From the NCBI GenBank assembly GCA_017634595.1, contig JAGBNC010000025.1:43318-107317 (forward strand): a stretch of 64,000 bases of DNA, given 5' to 3'. Origin of the DNA: Bacteroidales bacterium. Lineage in GTDB: Bacteria > Bacteroidota > Bacteroidia > Bacteroidales > UBA932. Below are positions 1-8,581 of this stretch, piece by piece. Each line of letters opens with the position of its first letter. Positions within the stretch are counted from its first letter, which is position 1. Position numbers and translations under genes: made by a program. The notes below the pieces were generated by a model. The model saw only the letters and a program-made list of their open reading frames with translations, made no database searches and was not told where the DNA came from.

Positions 1-1
1 T

Positions 2-892
2 TTCCGCCGCACCCTTGCCAGCACCCACGCCTGGATACCTTACAGCTGGCTCAACGGTCCCGTTGCACGCCAGCTCGGGATAGACAGCGGGCAGGGGCAG
101 ATCAACGAGAAAGCCAACATTGCTATAGGGCGTTTCATGAATCTGGCGCTCATGAACTTGGCTGGATACTATGTCAAGCAGGACAGGATGGGCACCTTCG
201 GCTATCCCATGTCCTGGTGCATGGTGGAAGACGATGCGGCATGCCTCAGGGTAGGCTGGAAGCCCTACCATGTACGCAATGGTTACAATATCAATGAAAG
301 CACTGTCACTACAGGTTCCACCCTCCTGTGGGGCAACAACATGGCTCCATCCACCACCGACCCGCAGAAAGTCATGGAACTGCTTGCCTGGGACATTTCT
401 GAGCGCTGCCAGTTTGCTCTGGGAAGCGGGCGGCAGTACACGTTCAGGACCATACTCATGACCGAACCGGTTGCAGCGATTCTCGCATCCAAGTACCGCA
501 GTCCGGAGGCTCTGGACAAAGCACTGGTGCAGAATTCGAGGCGTCCTGTCAAAGAGCGGGCATTTGCCAACTACTACGCCAATCCCGGGAGCGCCAAGGA
601 TGGCGGCGAGCACACACTCAGACAGTACACCGGGCATATTCGCAAGGACGAAGGCGGGAAAATGACACCCACCGCCCCCTGGTACGACTCGCCAGAGAGT
701 GAACAGATGACAATCCCCACCATGAAGCAGGGCATGACGGCATATCTTATCACAGGTGACGCAGCCCGCAACAAGGTGCAGACCATGCCGGGCGGAGGTT
801 ACTCTACCATTGCCATCGAGCTGCCCAAGGATTGGGACAAACTCGTCGCCGAGCTCGGCTACCAGCCAATAGAAGAATTCTACCTCCGGTAA
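2..892 (+). CDS. Uncharacterised conserved protein, 5' end missing
   Basis: The reading frame is already open at the first base of the window, so the start lies upstream; about 297 residues are visible. I do not recognise a characterised family. Visible landmarks are GQGQINEKANIAIGRFMNL, a DRMGTFGYP segment, a Cys followed by an acidic pair (CMVEDDA) and GWKPYHV. The IGR...LMN...TFG.P pattern reminds me of uncharacterised proteins found beside UGSC-motif proteins, but that link is from memory only. There is no signal peptide in the visible part. The gene converges with the LacI-type regulator gene and is separated from it by a hairpin. Its link to the pectin locus is unknown. Confidence 0.6.
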   Translation, partial: FRRTLASTHAWIPYSWLNGPVARQLGIDSGQGQINEKANIAIGRFMNLALMNLAGYYVKQDRMGTFGYPMSWCMVEDDAACLRVGWKPYHVRNGYNINESTVTTGSTLLWGNNMAPSTTDPQKVMELLAWDISERCQFALGSGRQYTFRTILMTEPVAAILASKYRSPEALDKALVQNSRRPVKERAFANYYANPGSAKDGGEHTLRQYTGHIRKDEGGKMTPTAPWYDSPESEQMTIPTMKQGMTAYLITGDAARNKVQTMPGGGYSTIAIELPKDWDKLVAELGYQPIEEFYLR

Positions 893-960
893 CAGTCACC
901 ACCTTCGGCAGGGTTATTACCTTCTGCAGGGGACAAGCCATCAGCAACAGACACCATCCT

Positions 961-997
961 CGGCAGGGGTCCATGCCTTCAGCAACGGTTCCTGCCG
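961..997. terminator. Possible bidirectional terminator hairpin
   Basis: An 11-bp stem (CGGCAGGGGTC against GGTTCCTGCCG, with G-U pairs) closes a loop of about 15 nt and is followed by TTCTAAAAT. It lies between two convergent genes, where a terminator is expected. The surrounding 893-1108 stretch repeats CGGCAGG and TCAGCAAC-like words but shows no gene. Confidence 0.4.
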
Positions 998-1108
998 TTC
1001 TAAAATAGTCCTAAACCTTTCGGCAGCACCCCTCTACACCAGCGAAGACAAAAAAACACCACCGTTTTAGTCTTCGCCACGCGCCACAGGCCTCGAGGAA
1101 GGTTCCTG

Positions 1109-2161
1109 TCAATAGCTTTCGATGTTGTACCGGGTAAGAATGTCCATATGCATGTAGTTGTCGCGACGCAAAGGCTTTTTACCGAGAACTATAAAGTCAA
1201 AAAGGGCCTGAATGCCCATAGCCACTTGTTCGTCTGGGTGTTGGGCAATCAGTGCGGAGACCGTCCCCCTCGAAAGGGCATTCAAGTTTGCTGTCAGATT
1301 GTCGAATCCCACCACCCGCCTGACCTGAGCCGGGTGCCTTTCCAACCATGGGGCAATCAAATAGATACGGGAGTTGAACATAGCCACGTGCGTAGTCCCG
1401 GGGAAGGCCTCGAAGAAGGAGTTCAGTTCCTGATCGGTCCGGACCGGATCGTCAGGGTCGATAAACAAACTGCGCACCGTACAATCGGGATAGTGTTCAT
1501 GCATGTAGTCAAGGAAACCGGCCCGGCGTATGATAGTTGGGTCCGACTGGCGGAACGGATCGCGCTTGATTCGAACCACAAGCACTTCAGAAGCACTTCT
1601 GTCAATGGTCAGTTGATCGGCACAGAGATACCCGCTTTTGTATTCCGGCAGCCCGAAATAAGCCAGGTAGCCTTCATCATCTTGTTTGGTATCGAAGAAA
1701 ACATAGGGGATTGACTTCCGGCGCAACTCAGCGGTAAGCATCTGTACGCCCAATCTGAACATGGGCGCCACTACCACTCCCGAAGGCGAACTTGCTAGCA
1801 GTCGGTTGCAGGCATCCTGGAACGATGCAGCATCGCTTGGATTGTACTGAAACAGTTCGGTGTCCACCCCAAGCGGGCCAATAGTATCTGAAGCCTTGCC
1901 TATTCCCATGAGAGCAAGTTCCCAATACGAACCGGGGCCATACTCTGGTATGAGAACCGCAATTCGGGGAGACACTCCCCTGGCAAGGGCAGAGGCAAAC
2001 ACATTAGGCTCATAGCCGAGCTCCTTAATCACAGACATCACCTTGTCGTAGCTCTTGCGCGATACTTCACCCCTGTTGTGAAGAACTCTGTCCACCGTGC
2101 CCTTGGACAATCCCGACATGTGGGCAATATCCATAATGGTGGGTTTTTCTTTCTGAAGCAT
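1109..2161 (-). CDS. LacI-family transcriptional regulator of the pectin locus
   Basis: A 350-residue DNA-binding regulator. Residues 7-55 form a LacI-type helix-turn-helix (TIMDIAHMSGLSKGTVDRVL, then the hinge region), and about 65-345 form a periplasmic-binding-protein-like sensor domain (RIAVLIPEYG at its start). It is transcribed away from the GH28 gene, and the shared upstream region holds two copies of a palindrome ending in CCGTGCACG(G), the form of site LacI proteins bind. I infer that it controls the pectin operon, probably in response to a uronate or an oligogalacturonide. Many Bacteroidales pectin loci use hybrid two-component sensors instead. The ligand is not visible from sequence. 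Confidence 0.9.
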   Translation of the reverse strand: MLQKEKPTIMDIAHMSGLSKGTVDRVLHNRGEVSRKSYDKVMSVIKELGYEPNVFASALARGVSPRIAVLIPEYGPGSYWELALMGIGKASDTIGPLGVDTELFQYNPSDAASFQDACNRLLASSPSGVVVAPMFRLGVQMLTAELRRKSIPYVFFDTKQDDEGYLAYFGLPEYKSGYLCADQLTIDRSASEVLVVRIKRDPFRQSDPTIIRRAGFLDYMHEHYPDCTVRSLFIDPDDPVRTDQELNSFFEAFPGTTHVAMFNSRIYLIAPWLERHPAQVRRVVGFDNLTANLNALSRGTVSALIAQHPDEQVAMGIQALFDFIVLGKKPLRRDNYMHMDILTRYNIESY

Positions 2162-2181
2162 AACACCCTTGTTTTCAATTG

Positions 2182-2189
2182 CAAATATA
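2182..2189 (-). promoter_or_regulatory. -7 element for the LacI-type gene
   Basis: TATATTTG on the minus strand matches the Bacteroidetes -7 consensus TAnnTTTG and lies 20 nt before the regulator's ATG. The left operator copy covers the expected -33 region, which suggests autoregulation. Confidence 0.6.
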
Positions 2190-2200
2190 ATAATTTTTAA

Positions 2201-2242
2201 TTTTTCCGTTACCGTGCACGATTTTTTCCGTTACCGTGCACG
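2201..2242. promoter_or_regulatory. Twin LacI-type operators
   Basis: TTTTTCCGTTACCGTGCACG occurs twice, at 2201-2220 and 2223-2242, with a 22-bp period (about two helical turns). The second copy contains the perfect palindrome CCGTGCACGG; the first keeps CGTGCACG. Each copy covers the -33 region of one of the two divergent promoters. I infer that they are operators for the adjacent LacI-type protein. Confidence 0.75.
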
Positions 2243-2259
2243 GAATTCAAAAATTATTG

Positions 2260-2267
2260 TATATTTG
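2260..2267 (+). promoter_or_regulatory. -7 element for the pectin operon
   Basis: TATATTTG fits TAnnTTTG and lies 24 nt before the GH28 start codon. No clear TTG -33 element is present; the right operator copy occupies that position. Confidence 0.65.
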
Positions 2268-2291
2268 CAACACACACTATATTAATAATCA

Positions 2292-3761
2292 ATGAAATTG
2301 TTTCGTACACTCTTAATGGTTATAGCGCCGGCAGCCGTCTGTGCCCTCTCAGCATGCTCCAGCGAAGGTTCCAAGGCATACGGAAACGAGCTCCCTTTCG
2401 AGATGCCTGAGGTCGTCTATCCTTCAATACCCGAGCGCAGCGTCAGCATCACCGACTTCGGCGCCATTGGCGACGGACAGACTCTTTGTACCGAAGCCTT
2501 TGCCCAGGCCATCGGAAGCCTAAGCGGCAAAGGGGGCGGCCGGGTTATTGTACCTGCCGGAATATGGCGCACCGGTCCCATTACATTACAAAACAACATA
2601 GAGCTCAACCTGGACAAGAATGCAATTGTGGTCTTCGATCCCGACCAGTCGCTCTACCCCATCATCGATACAAACTTCGAAGGGCTTGACGTTCGCCGCT
2701 GCCTCTCCCCTATCAACGCCGAGGGCGTGCATGACATCGCGATCACCGGCGGTGGCGTGATTGACGGAAGCGGAGAAGCCTGGCGCGAGGTCAAGCGTCG
2801 CAAGGTTTCGGATGACCAGTGGAAGCGCATAATAGCCCGCGGTGGCATGATCAGCCCCGACGGGAAGGGGTGGTATCCCGACGAGGGTTATTACAAAGCC
2901 CGCCTCACTGCCGGCAGCCTCAACTTCCCCGACCCGTCACTGGACGAGCAGGAGATCAAGACATTCCTCCGCCCCGTAATGGTGTCGCTTCGCAATTGCG
3001 AGAGGGTGCTTCTGGAAGGCTGCACATTTCAGAACTCGCCTTGCTGGAACATTCATCCCCTCTATTGCAAGAACCTAATAATCAAAGGTATAACCGTCCG
3101 CAACCCGCATTATTCCGCAAACGGAGACGGCATTGACATCGATGCCTGCGAGAATGTACTGCTCACCGGATCCAGTTTTGACGTGGGCGACGACGCCATC
3201 TGCATCAAGTCCGGCAAGGACGAAGACGGCCGCCGCCACGGAAAGGCCTGCCGCAACCTCGTCATCACCGATTGTACCGTTTACCACGGACACGGAGGCT
3301 TCGTGGTTGGCAGCGAGATGTCCGGTGGAGTGGAAAATATCGTAGTGCGTGACTGCCGCTTCCTGGGCACCGACGTCGGCCTGCGCTTCAAGAGCACCCG
3401 CGGGCGCGGCGGCCTGGTTAGGAATATCTGGTGCGAGCGCATCTACATGAAAGACATTGTTTCTTACGCAGTTATCTTCAATCTCTACTATGCCGGAGTA
3501 GCCGCCACCGAGATGCCCGAAGGCCGCGTGGAGCCTGTCGTACAGGTGGATGAAACCACCCCCGAGTTCAAGGACATTCACTTCGACGCCATAACATGCG
3601 CCGGTGCCGGCCAGGCCATATACATCAACGGTCTGCCGGAGCTCCCCGTGAGCGCCGTGAGTTTCAGCAACAGTTGTTTTACTGCAAGCAAGGGGGTTGA
3701 AATCAACTACGCCAAGGACATCACATTTGACAACGTCAGCGTCAACGGAGAATCATTATGA
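2292..3761 (+). CDS. GH28 polygalacturonase-type lipoprotein
   Basis: A 489-residue glycoside hydrolase expected to cleave galacturonic acid links in pectin. Residues 1-22 are a lipoprotein signal with lipobox LSAC (Cys22). The body is a right-handed beta-helix of family GH28, entered through SITDFGAIGDG. The catalytic set is present: NGDGIDID (Asp279, with Asp282 and Asp284 nearby), GDD (300-301), GHGG (His334) and RFK (Arg365, Lys367). It is the first gene of the locus, and its stop overlaps the next start as ATGA. Whether it is an endo- or exo-enzyme, or acts on rhamnogalacturonan, cannot be told from sequence. Lipid anchoring suggests the periplasm or cell surface. Confidence 0.93.
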   Translation: MKLFRTLLMVIAPAAVCALSACSSEGSKAYGNELPFEMPEVVYPSIPERSVSITDFGAIGDGQTLCTEAFAQAIGSLSGKGGGRVIVPAGIWRTGPITLQNNIELNLDKNAIVVFDPDQSLYPIIDTNFEGLDVRRCLSPINAEGVHDIAITGGGVIDGSGEAWREVKRRKVSDDQWKRIIARGGMISPDGKGWYPDEGYYKARLTAGSLNFPDPSLDEQEIKTFLRPVMVSLRNCERVLLEGCTFQNSPCWNIHPLYCKNLIIKGITVRNPHYSANGDGIDIDACENVLLTGSSFDVGDDAICIKSGKDEDGRRHGKACRNLVITDCTVYHGHGGFVVGSEMSGGVENIVVRDCRFLGTDVGLRFKSTRGRGGLVRNIWCERIYMKDIVSYAVIFNLYYAGVAATEMPEGRVEPVVQVDETTPEFKDIHFDAITCAGAGQAIYINGLPELPVSAVSFSNSCFTASKGVEINYAKDITFDNVSVNGESL

Positions 3762-5413
3762 TAAAGAAAGTTTTCCCTCTTGCCACTTTGGCTCTTTGGT
3801 TAGTGCTGAGTTCTTTCACCATCCATCTGATGGGCGACAGCACAATGGCTGAAAAGGACCTGTCGAACGGCAATCCCGAGCGCGGCTGGGGAATGATGTT
3901 CCAGAATTTTCTGGACGATGGGGCGACAGTCATCAACTACGCACAGAACGGCCGCAGCACCAAGAGCTTCATAGACAAAGGCTTATGGGACAAAGTACAT
4001 AGCGCCGTCAAGCCGGGCGATTACGTATTCATCGAATTCGGGCACAACGACTCCAAGGAGTCGGACCCCGAACGTTACGCTGCCCCATGGGGCGCATATC
4101 AAGACAATTTGAAGCTGTTCATCGACGGAGTGCGCGAGAAAGGAGGCACGCCGGTGCTTCTCACACCTGTGGCACGCCGCTGGTTCAAGGGAGGGAAGCT
4201 CGACCGCGGATGCCACGGCGACTACCCCGCTGCCATGAAACAGGTGGCCGAGCAGACCGGCACACCCCTGCTGGATGTTACTACTGCCACTCTTGACTGG
4301 CTGGAAAAGCTGGGCGACGATGCCTCCAAGGCATATTTCATGATCTCCACAGGCAAGAACGACAACACCCATACAGTAGCCTGCGGAGCCCGTGAAGTTA
4401 CAAAGATCGTCTGCTCACTCATAGAGAAGCTGATTCCGCAGATAGCTGAGCATCTGATCCATTATGATATAGTTGTTTCCGCCGACGGTCACGGAGACTA
4501 CATGACAGTTCAGGAAGCTGTAAACGCTATACCCGACTACAGCCACGCAGAAATAACTAAAGTGCTCATACGTAAAGGCATATACAAGGAAGAAGTCATC
4601 ATTCCCCACTCCAAATTCCGCGTGCACTTCATAGGAGAGGATGCTGGTAGCACCGTGATTACCTACGACAAATATGCAAAGAAGCTCTGGCCCGGGCGCG
4701 AGTTTCCCATAGGCACTTCGGGAAGCGCAAGCATCTACATCCACGCCAGCTACATCACTTTTGAGAACATCACCTTCGAGAACAGCGCAGGCGAAGGAAA
4801 GGACATCGCGCAGGCGGTTGCCGTATTCACCGACGGAGACTTCCTATTCTTCAAGGGATGCCGCTTCATTGGCAACCAGGACACACTTTACACTTACGGG
4901 CGCTTCGGCAAAGAAGGAGGAATCAAACGCAACTACTTCCTCGACTGCTACATAGAAGGCACCACCGACTTCATCTTCGGACCAAGCATCGCTTACTTCG
5001 AAAATTGCACTCTCCACTCCAAAAAGAACAGCTATGTCACTGCCGCTTCCACACTTAAAGGTCAGAAATACGGCTATGTGTTCAAGAACTGCAGACTCAC
5101 AGCCGCACCCGGCATTGACAAAGTCTATCTCGGGCGGCCCTGGGGCGCATACGCCAAGACAGTGTTTATAGACTGCGAACTCGGGGCGCATATCGTACCT
5201 GAAGGATGGCACGACTGGGAGAAAGAAGGCAAGCCGAATACCAAGAAGAACTCATTCTACGCCGAATACGGAAGCACCGGGCCTGGAGCCTCGGGCCCGA
5301 GAGTTAAATGGGCGCACAAACTCAGCAAACGGAAAGTCGCTGAATACGATTTCGACAAAGTAATGTTCCAAAAAGAAGACGGCATCATATGGAATCCATA
5401 CGACAACCGATGA
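3758..5413 (+). CDS. Fused CE12 acetylesterase and CE8 pectin methylesterase
   Basis: A 551-residue two-enzyme protein. Residues 1-22 are a signal-like hydrophobic segment without an obvious lipobox. About 22-232 is an SGNH/GDSL esterase like rhamnogalacturonan acetylesterase (CE12), with GDST (Ser28), GHND (Asn97) and DNTH (Asp202, His205). About 236-551 is a pectinesterase (CE8) beta-helix with NQDTLY (Gln374, Asp375), TTDFIFG (Asp404) and LGRPWG (Arg460). All expected catalytic residues are present in both halves. I infer that one polypeptide removes acetyl and methyl esters from pectin, preparing it for the neighbouring GH28 and PL1 enzymes. It overlaps both neighbours by ATGA, which indicates coupled translation. 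Confidence 0.93.
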   Translation: MIKKVFPLATLALWLVLSSFTIHLMGDSTMAEKDLSNGNPERGWGMMFQNFLDDGATVINYAQNGRSTKSFIDKGLWDKVHSAVKPGDYVFIEFGHNDSKESDPERYAAPWGAYQDNLKLFIDGVREKGGTPVLLTPVARRWFKGGKLDRGCHGDYPAAMKQVAEQTGTPLLDVTTATLDWLEKLGDDASKAYFMISTGKNDNTHTVACGAREVTKIVCSLIEKLIPQIAEHLIHYDIVVSADGHGDYMTVQEAVNAIPDYSHAEITKVLIRKGIYKEEVIIPHSKFRVHFIGEDAGSTVITYDKYAKKLWPGREFPIGTSGSASIYIHASYITFENITFENSAGEGKDIAQAVAVFTDGDFLFFKGCRFIGNQDTLYTYGRFGKEGGIKRNYFLDCYIEGTTDFIFGPSIAYFENCTLHSKKNSYVTAASTLKGQKYGYVFKNCRLTAAPGIDKVYLGRPWGAYAKTVFIDCELGAHIVPEGWHDWEKEGKPNTKKNSFYAEYGSTGPGASGPRVKWAHKLSKRKVAEYDFDKVMFQKEDGIIWNPYDNR

Positions 5414-6654
5414 AGAAGTTATTGATAATAACGGCATTAGCCTTGACCGCATGCACGGCCAAGGCTCCGTTGTATCAAGAGGTCGTTCGTTCCGAGATGT
5501 CACGGCACCCTGAGGCGTCGTACATAGACGGCCAAGAAGGCAACTTAAAATGGAACTACACCACCGGCCTGGAACTCAAGGCCATGCTCGATGCAGTCAT
5601 TGCAGAAGCTGCATCAGTGGTTGCTGAAGACGCTCCAGCCGTCTTTGGCCCTTACGAACAGGAGGCCGGAGCATCTTCCACAACCACAGCAAAAACGGTC
5701 TTAAAGTACGTAAACGACTGGTACGATGCCATCATAGACTCCACAGGAGCAATTGGCGGAAAATACAAGAAAAGCAATTACTCCCTGGACCACATCTGCC
5801 CCGGATGCACCCTTTTCCAACTTTACGACCTCACAGGCAAGGAAAAATACCGTGCGGCCATAGACACCCTGTACCTTCAGCTCAAAGAGCAGCCGCGCAC
5901 TGCCGACGGCGGATTCTGGCACAAGAAAGTGTATCCTGAACAGATGTGGCTCGACGGCCTCTACATGGCCCAGCCTTTCTACGCTGAATACACAATGCGT
6001 TACATCCCCGAGCCCCAGCGCCAAGAGAATATAGACGACATAACTAGACAGTTCGCCCTTGCATTCGAGCACTGCTATGATACCAACACGAAGTTGCTCC
6101 GCCATGCCTGGGACTCCTCACACTCCATGTTCTGGTGCGACCCTGCCACAGGCCAGTCTGCTCACGCATGGGGAAGAGCCATGGGCTGGTACTGCATGGC
6201 GCTGGTCGATGTTATCGGCATCCTCAGCAAGGACAGCTGCCAAGAACTTATAGGGATACTGACCAAAGTGCTCGATGCACTTAGAGACAATGCAGCCCCC
6301 TCGACAGGGCTCTGGTACCAAGTGCTCGACCGCCCCGGCGAGGAAGGCAACTACCTGGAAGCCACTTGCAATGCCATGTTCAGCTACGCATTCTCGAAAG
6401 CAGTGACGCTCGGCATCAGCAAAGACAAACGCTATGCACGCAGGCTCTACAAGAGCATGGTGCGGACCTTCGTGACCACAGACAATGACAACGATCTTGT
6501 CAACCTGGAACAATGCTGCGAAGTAGCCGGCCTGGGAGGCAAGCAAAACCGCAGCGGTGACTACGAATATTATATACACGAGCGCGTGCGCGCGAACGAC
6601 CCCAAAGGTATAGGTCCTCTGATCTGGGCATCAATAGAATACGAGAAATTATGA
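5410..6654 (+). CDS. GH105 unsaturated galacturonyl/rhamnogalacturonyl hydrolase
   Basis: A 414-residue lipoprotein (MKKLLIITALALTAC, Cys15). I chose the ATG at 5410 over an earlier in-frame ATG at 5389 because it overlaps the previous stop as ATGA and begins a proper lipoprotein signal. The (alpha/alpha)6-barrel signatures of GH105 are present: YSLDHICPGCTLF, QMWLDGLYMA (with the expected catalytic Asp) and AWGRAMGWY. The enzyme releases the unsaturated uronate left by pectate lyases, which then feeds KduI and KduD. The N-terminal part carries a 23-residue insertion, encoded at 5618-5686, that does not look like the family; it is copy A of the palindromic element. The catalytic core is otherwise intact. 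Confidence 0.92.
   Translation: MKKLLIITALALTACTAKAPLYQEVVRSEMSRHPEASYIDGQEGNLKWNYTTGLELKAMLDAVIAEAASVVAEDAPAVFGPYEQEAGASSTTTAKTVLKYVNDWYDAIIDSTGAIGGKYKKSNYSLDHICPGCTLFQLYDLTGKEKYRAAIDTLYLQLKEQPRTADGGFWHKKVYPEQMWLDGLYMAQPFYAEYTMRYIPEPQRQENIDDITRQFALAFEHCYDTNTKLLRHAWDSSHSMFWCDPATGQSAHAWGRAMGWYCMALVDVIGILSKDSCQELIGILTKVLDALRDNAAPSTGLWYQVLDRPGEEGNYLEATCNAMFSYAFSKAVTLGISKDKRYARRLYKSMVRTFVTTDNDNDLVNLEQCCEVAGLGGKQNRSGDYEYYIHERVRANDPKGIGPLIWASIEYEKL
5618..5686 (+). repeat. In-frame palindromic element, copy A (in the GH105 gene)
   Basis: The element has a 23-nt left arm (5618-5640), a 23-nt centre (5641-5663, containing TTGGCCCTTACGAACAGGA) and a 23-nt right arm (5664-5686). The arms are inverted complements at 19 of 23 positions. 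The centre recurs almost unchanged at 18916-18938 and 39691-39713; the arms do not. Read in the gene's frame, the centre gives VFGPYEQ. Confidence 0.85.
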
Positions 6655-8540
6655 GATTTAATTACATCATACTCGCAGCAGCCATTCTCATGGGCACGTC
6701 TGCATGCGGCCATCAAGATTCCTCCGAAGAGCCCAAGTCTCCGGCAGTGCCTTCCGGAGTAAGCCTCCACAACGCCACGGAAACCTCCCTTACCTTCAAA
6801 TGGAGCCAGGCTGAAGGAGCCGAATCTTACGAATGGCGTCTCCGCCAGGGGGCCAAAGAGGCAGGCCACGGGACAGAGGTCAAGCGCAATGTGGTCATTC
6901 CCGACCTATCCCCTGCCACCACCTACAAGTTCTCGGTGCGCAGCATTGCCGGATCGGCCGCCTCAGAATGGTCGCAGGACATTGAGGCTGCCACCAAAGA
7001 CAACAGTTCCAATCCGGACATTCCCGACGACCCCGCTCCCGAAGCCAAGATCAAATATGCCGACTTCAAGATTCCGGCCCCGGAAGATGAAGACGGAGCC
7101 GCCCGCGCATTCCCCGGCGCCGAAGGCTGCGGGATGTTCACCACAGGAGGCCGCGGAGGCAAGGTGATCCATGTGACCAGCCTCGCCGACAGCGGCACCG
7201 GTACACTGAGGGCCGCCCTGAGCGAGAGCGGCAACAGGACCATCGTATTCGATGTCGCCGGACGAATAGACCTCAAATCCAACCTTGCGATCAAGCGAGG
7301 AGACGTTACGATAGCCGGGCAGACTGCCCCAGGAGACGGGATCTGCATCAGCGGGTGGTCCACCCAAGTGTCTGCTGACAACCTGATTATAAGGTTTGTA
7401 CGTTTCCGCATGGGCGACGAAGGCGCAAAGGCGTACAAGGCTACTATGACTGAAGAACAATGGGCGAAGCTCTCCTCCATACCCATGGAAGACTGCATCT
7501 GGGGGCGTGAGCAGAAAAACATCATTCTCGACCATTGCTCAATGAGCTGGTGCATCGACGAGTGTTCATCGTTCTACGACAATGACAACTTCACCATGCA
7601 GTACTGCATACTCGCAGAGAGCATGAACAAATCATTCCATCCCAAGGGAGCGCATGGCTACGGCGGCATCTGGGGTGGCCACGGAGCCACATTCTCCCAC
7701 AACCTTATCGCTCACCATACATCACGCACCCCGCGCCTGTGCGGCAGCCGCTACACAGGGAAACCGGAGAACGAAAAGACCGAAATCATCAACAACGTTT
7801 TCTACAACTGGGGCCCAACCAACGGCGGATATGCCGGCGAGGGCGGGTCTTTCAATTTCATCAACAACTACTACAAGCCAGGCCCGTCCACGGTCACCAA
7901 GAATTCGCTTGTAAACCGCATCTTCTCGCCCAATGCCGACGACGGTTCCAACAAGAACGTCAAAGGGCTCTGGGGCACTTTCTTCCTGAGCGGCAATTAC
8001 TTCGACAGCAGCAGTTCCTCTCTCAAAGAGGATCAGAAGCCCCTATGCGACAAAGTCAATGCAGACAATTCAGCCGGTCTGCATCCGAACGGAACTCCTT
8101 CGGGGTCAATCATTGCAAGCTCCCGTTTCGATATAAGTGCTGGCGGCAGCAGCATCCATGAGCACAGTGCCTCCGATGCTTTCGAAACCGTCCTGACCAA
8201 TGCGGGAGCCAGCCTCAGCCGCGACAGCGTGGACGAAAGGATTGTAAGCGAGGTGCGTTCCGGCACAGCGCCCAACGGCACCCGCGGCATCATTGACACG
8301 CAGTCCCAAGTAGGAGGATGGCCCGAATACAAAGCCACCGAAGAGCAGATTGCCAAAGCATCGCTCGACTCCGACGGTGACGGCATGCCCGACTGGTTCG
8401 AAGAAGAAGCCGGCTTGAACAAGACCAATCCTTCAGACGGAGCGGCTTACGGACTCGATCCCAAAAAGCGCTATACCAATCTGGAAATGTATCTCCACTA
8501 TCTTGTACGCGACATTGTTGCAGCACAATACTCTAGATAA
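6651..8540 (+). CDS. PL1 pectate lyase lipoprotein with FN3 domain
   Basis: A 629-residue lipoprotein (Cys19 in MGTSAC). About 35-125 is a fibronectin type III domain (SGVSLHNATETSLTFKW ... TYKFSVRS). A linker rich in Pro, Asp and Ser follows. About 150-570 is a pectate lyase beta-helix of the type beginning AFPGAEGCGMFTTGGRGG, with the usual GTLRAAL, ITIAGQT-like and HHT segments. The C-terminus carries DSDGDGMPDWFEEEAG, a calcium-binding loop like those in thrombospondin type 3 repeats. It should cut polygalacturonate by beta-elimination to unsaturated oligomers, the substrate for the neighbouring GH105. It overlaps the GH105 gene by ATGA. A 41-nt gap with no hairpin separates it from susC. 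Confidence 0.9.
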   Translation: MRFNYIILAAAILMGTSACGHQDSSEEPKSPAVPSGVSLHNATETSLTFKWSQAEGAESYEWRLRQGAKEAGHGTEVKRNVVIPDLSPATTYKFSVRSIAGSAASEWSQDIEAATKDNSSNPDIPDDPAPEAKIKYADFKIPAPEDEDGAARAFPGAEGCGMFTTGGRGGKVIHVTSLADSGTGTLRAALSESGNRTIVFDVAGRIDLKSNLAIKRGDVTIAGQTAPGDGICISGWSTQVSADNLIIRFVRFRMGDEGAKAYKATMTEEQWAKLSSIPMEDCIWGREQKNIILDHCSMSWCIDECSSFYDNDNFTMQYCILAESMNKSFHPKGAHGYGGIWGGHGATFSHNLIAHHTSRTPRLCGSRYTGKPENEKTEIINNVFYNWGPTNGGYAGEGGSFNFINNYYKPGPSTVTKNSLVNRIFSPNADDGSNKNVKGLWGTFFLSGNYFDSSSSSLKEDQKPLCDKVNADNSAGLHPNGTPSGSIIASSRFDISAGGSSIHEHSASDAFETVLTNAGASLSRDSVDERIVSEVRSGTAPNGTRGIIDTQSQVGGWPEYKATEEQIAKASLDSDGDGMPDWFEEEAGLNKTNPSDGAAYGLDPKKRYTNLEMYLHYLVRDIVAAQYSR

Positions 8541-8581
8541 TACATAATAACACCAACATTAATTACTAACAACAAAATTCC

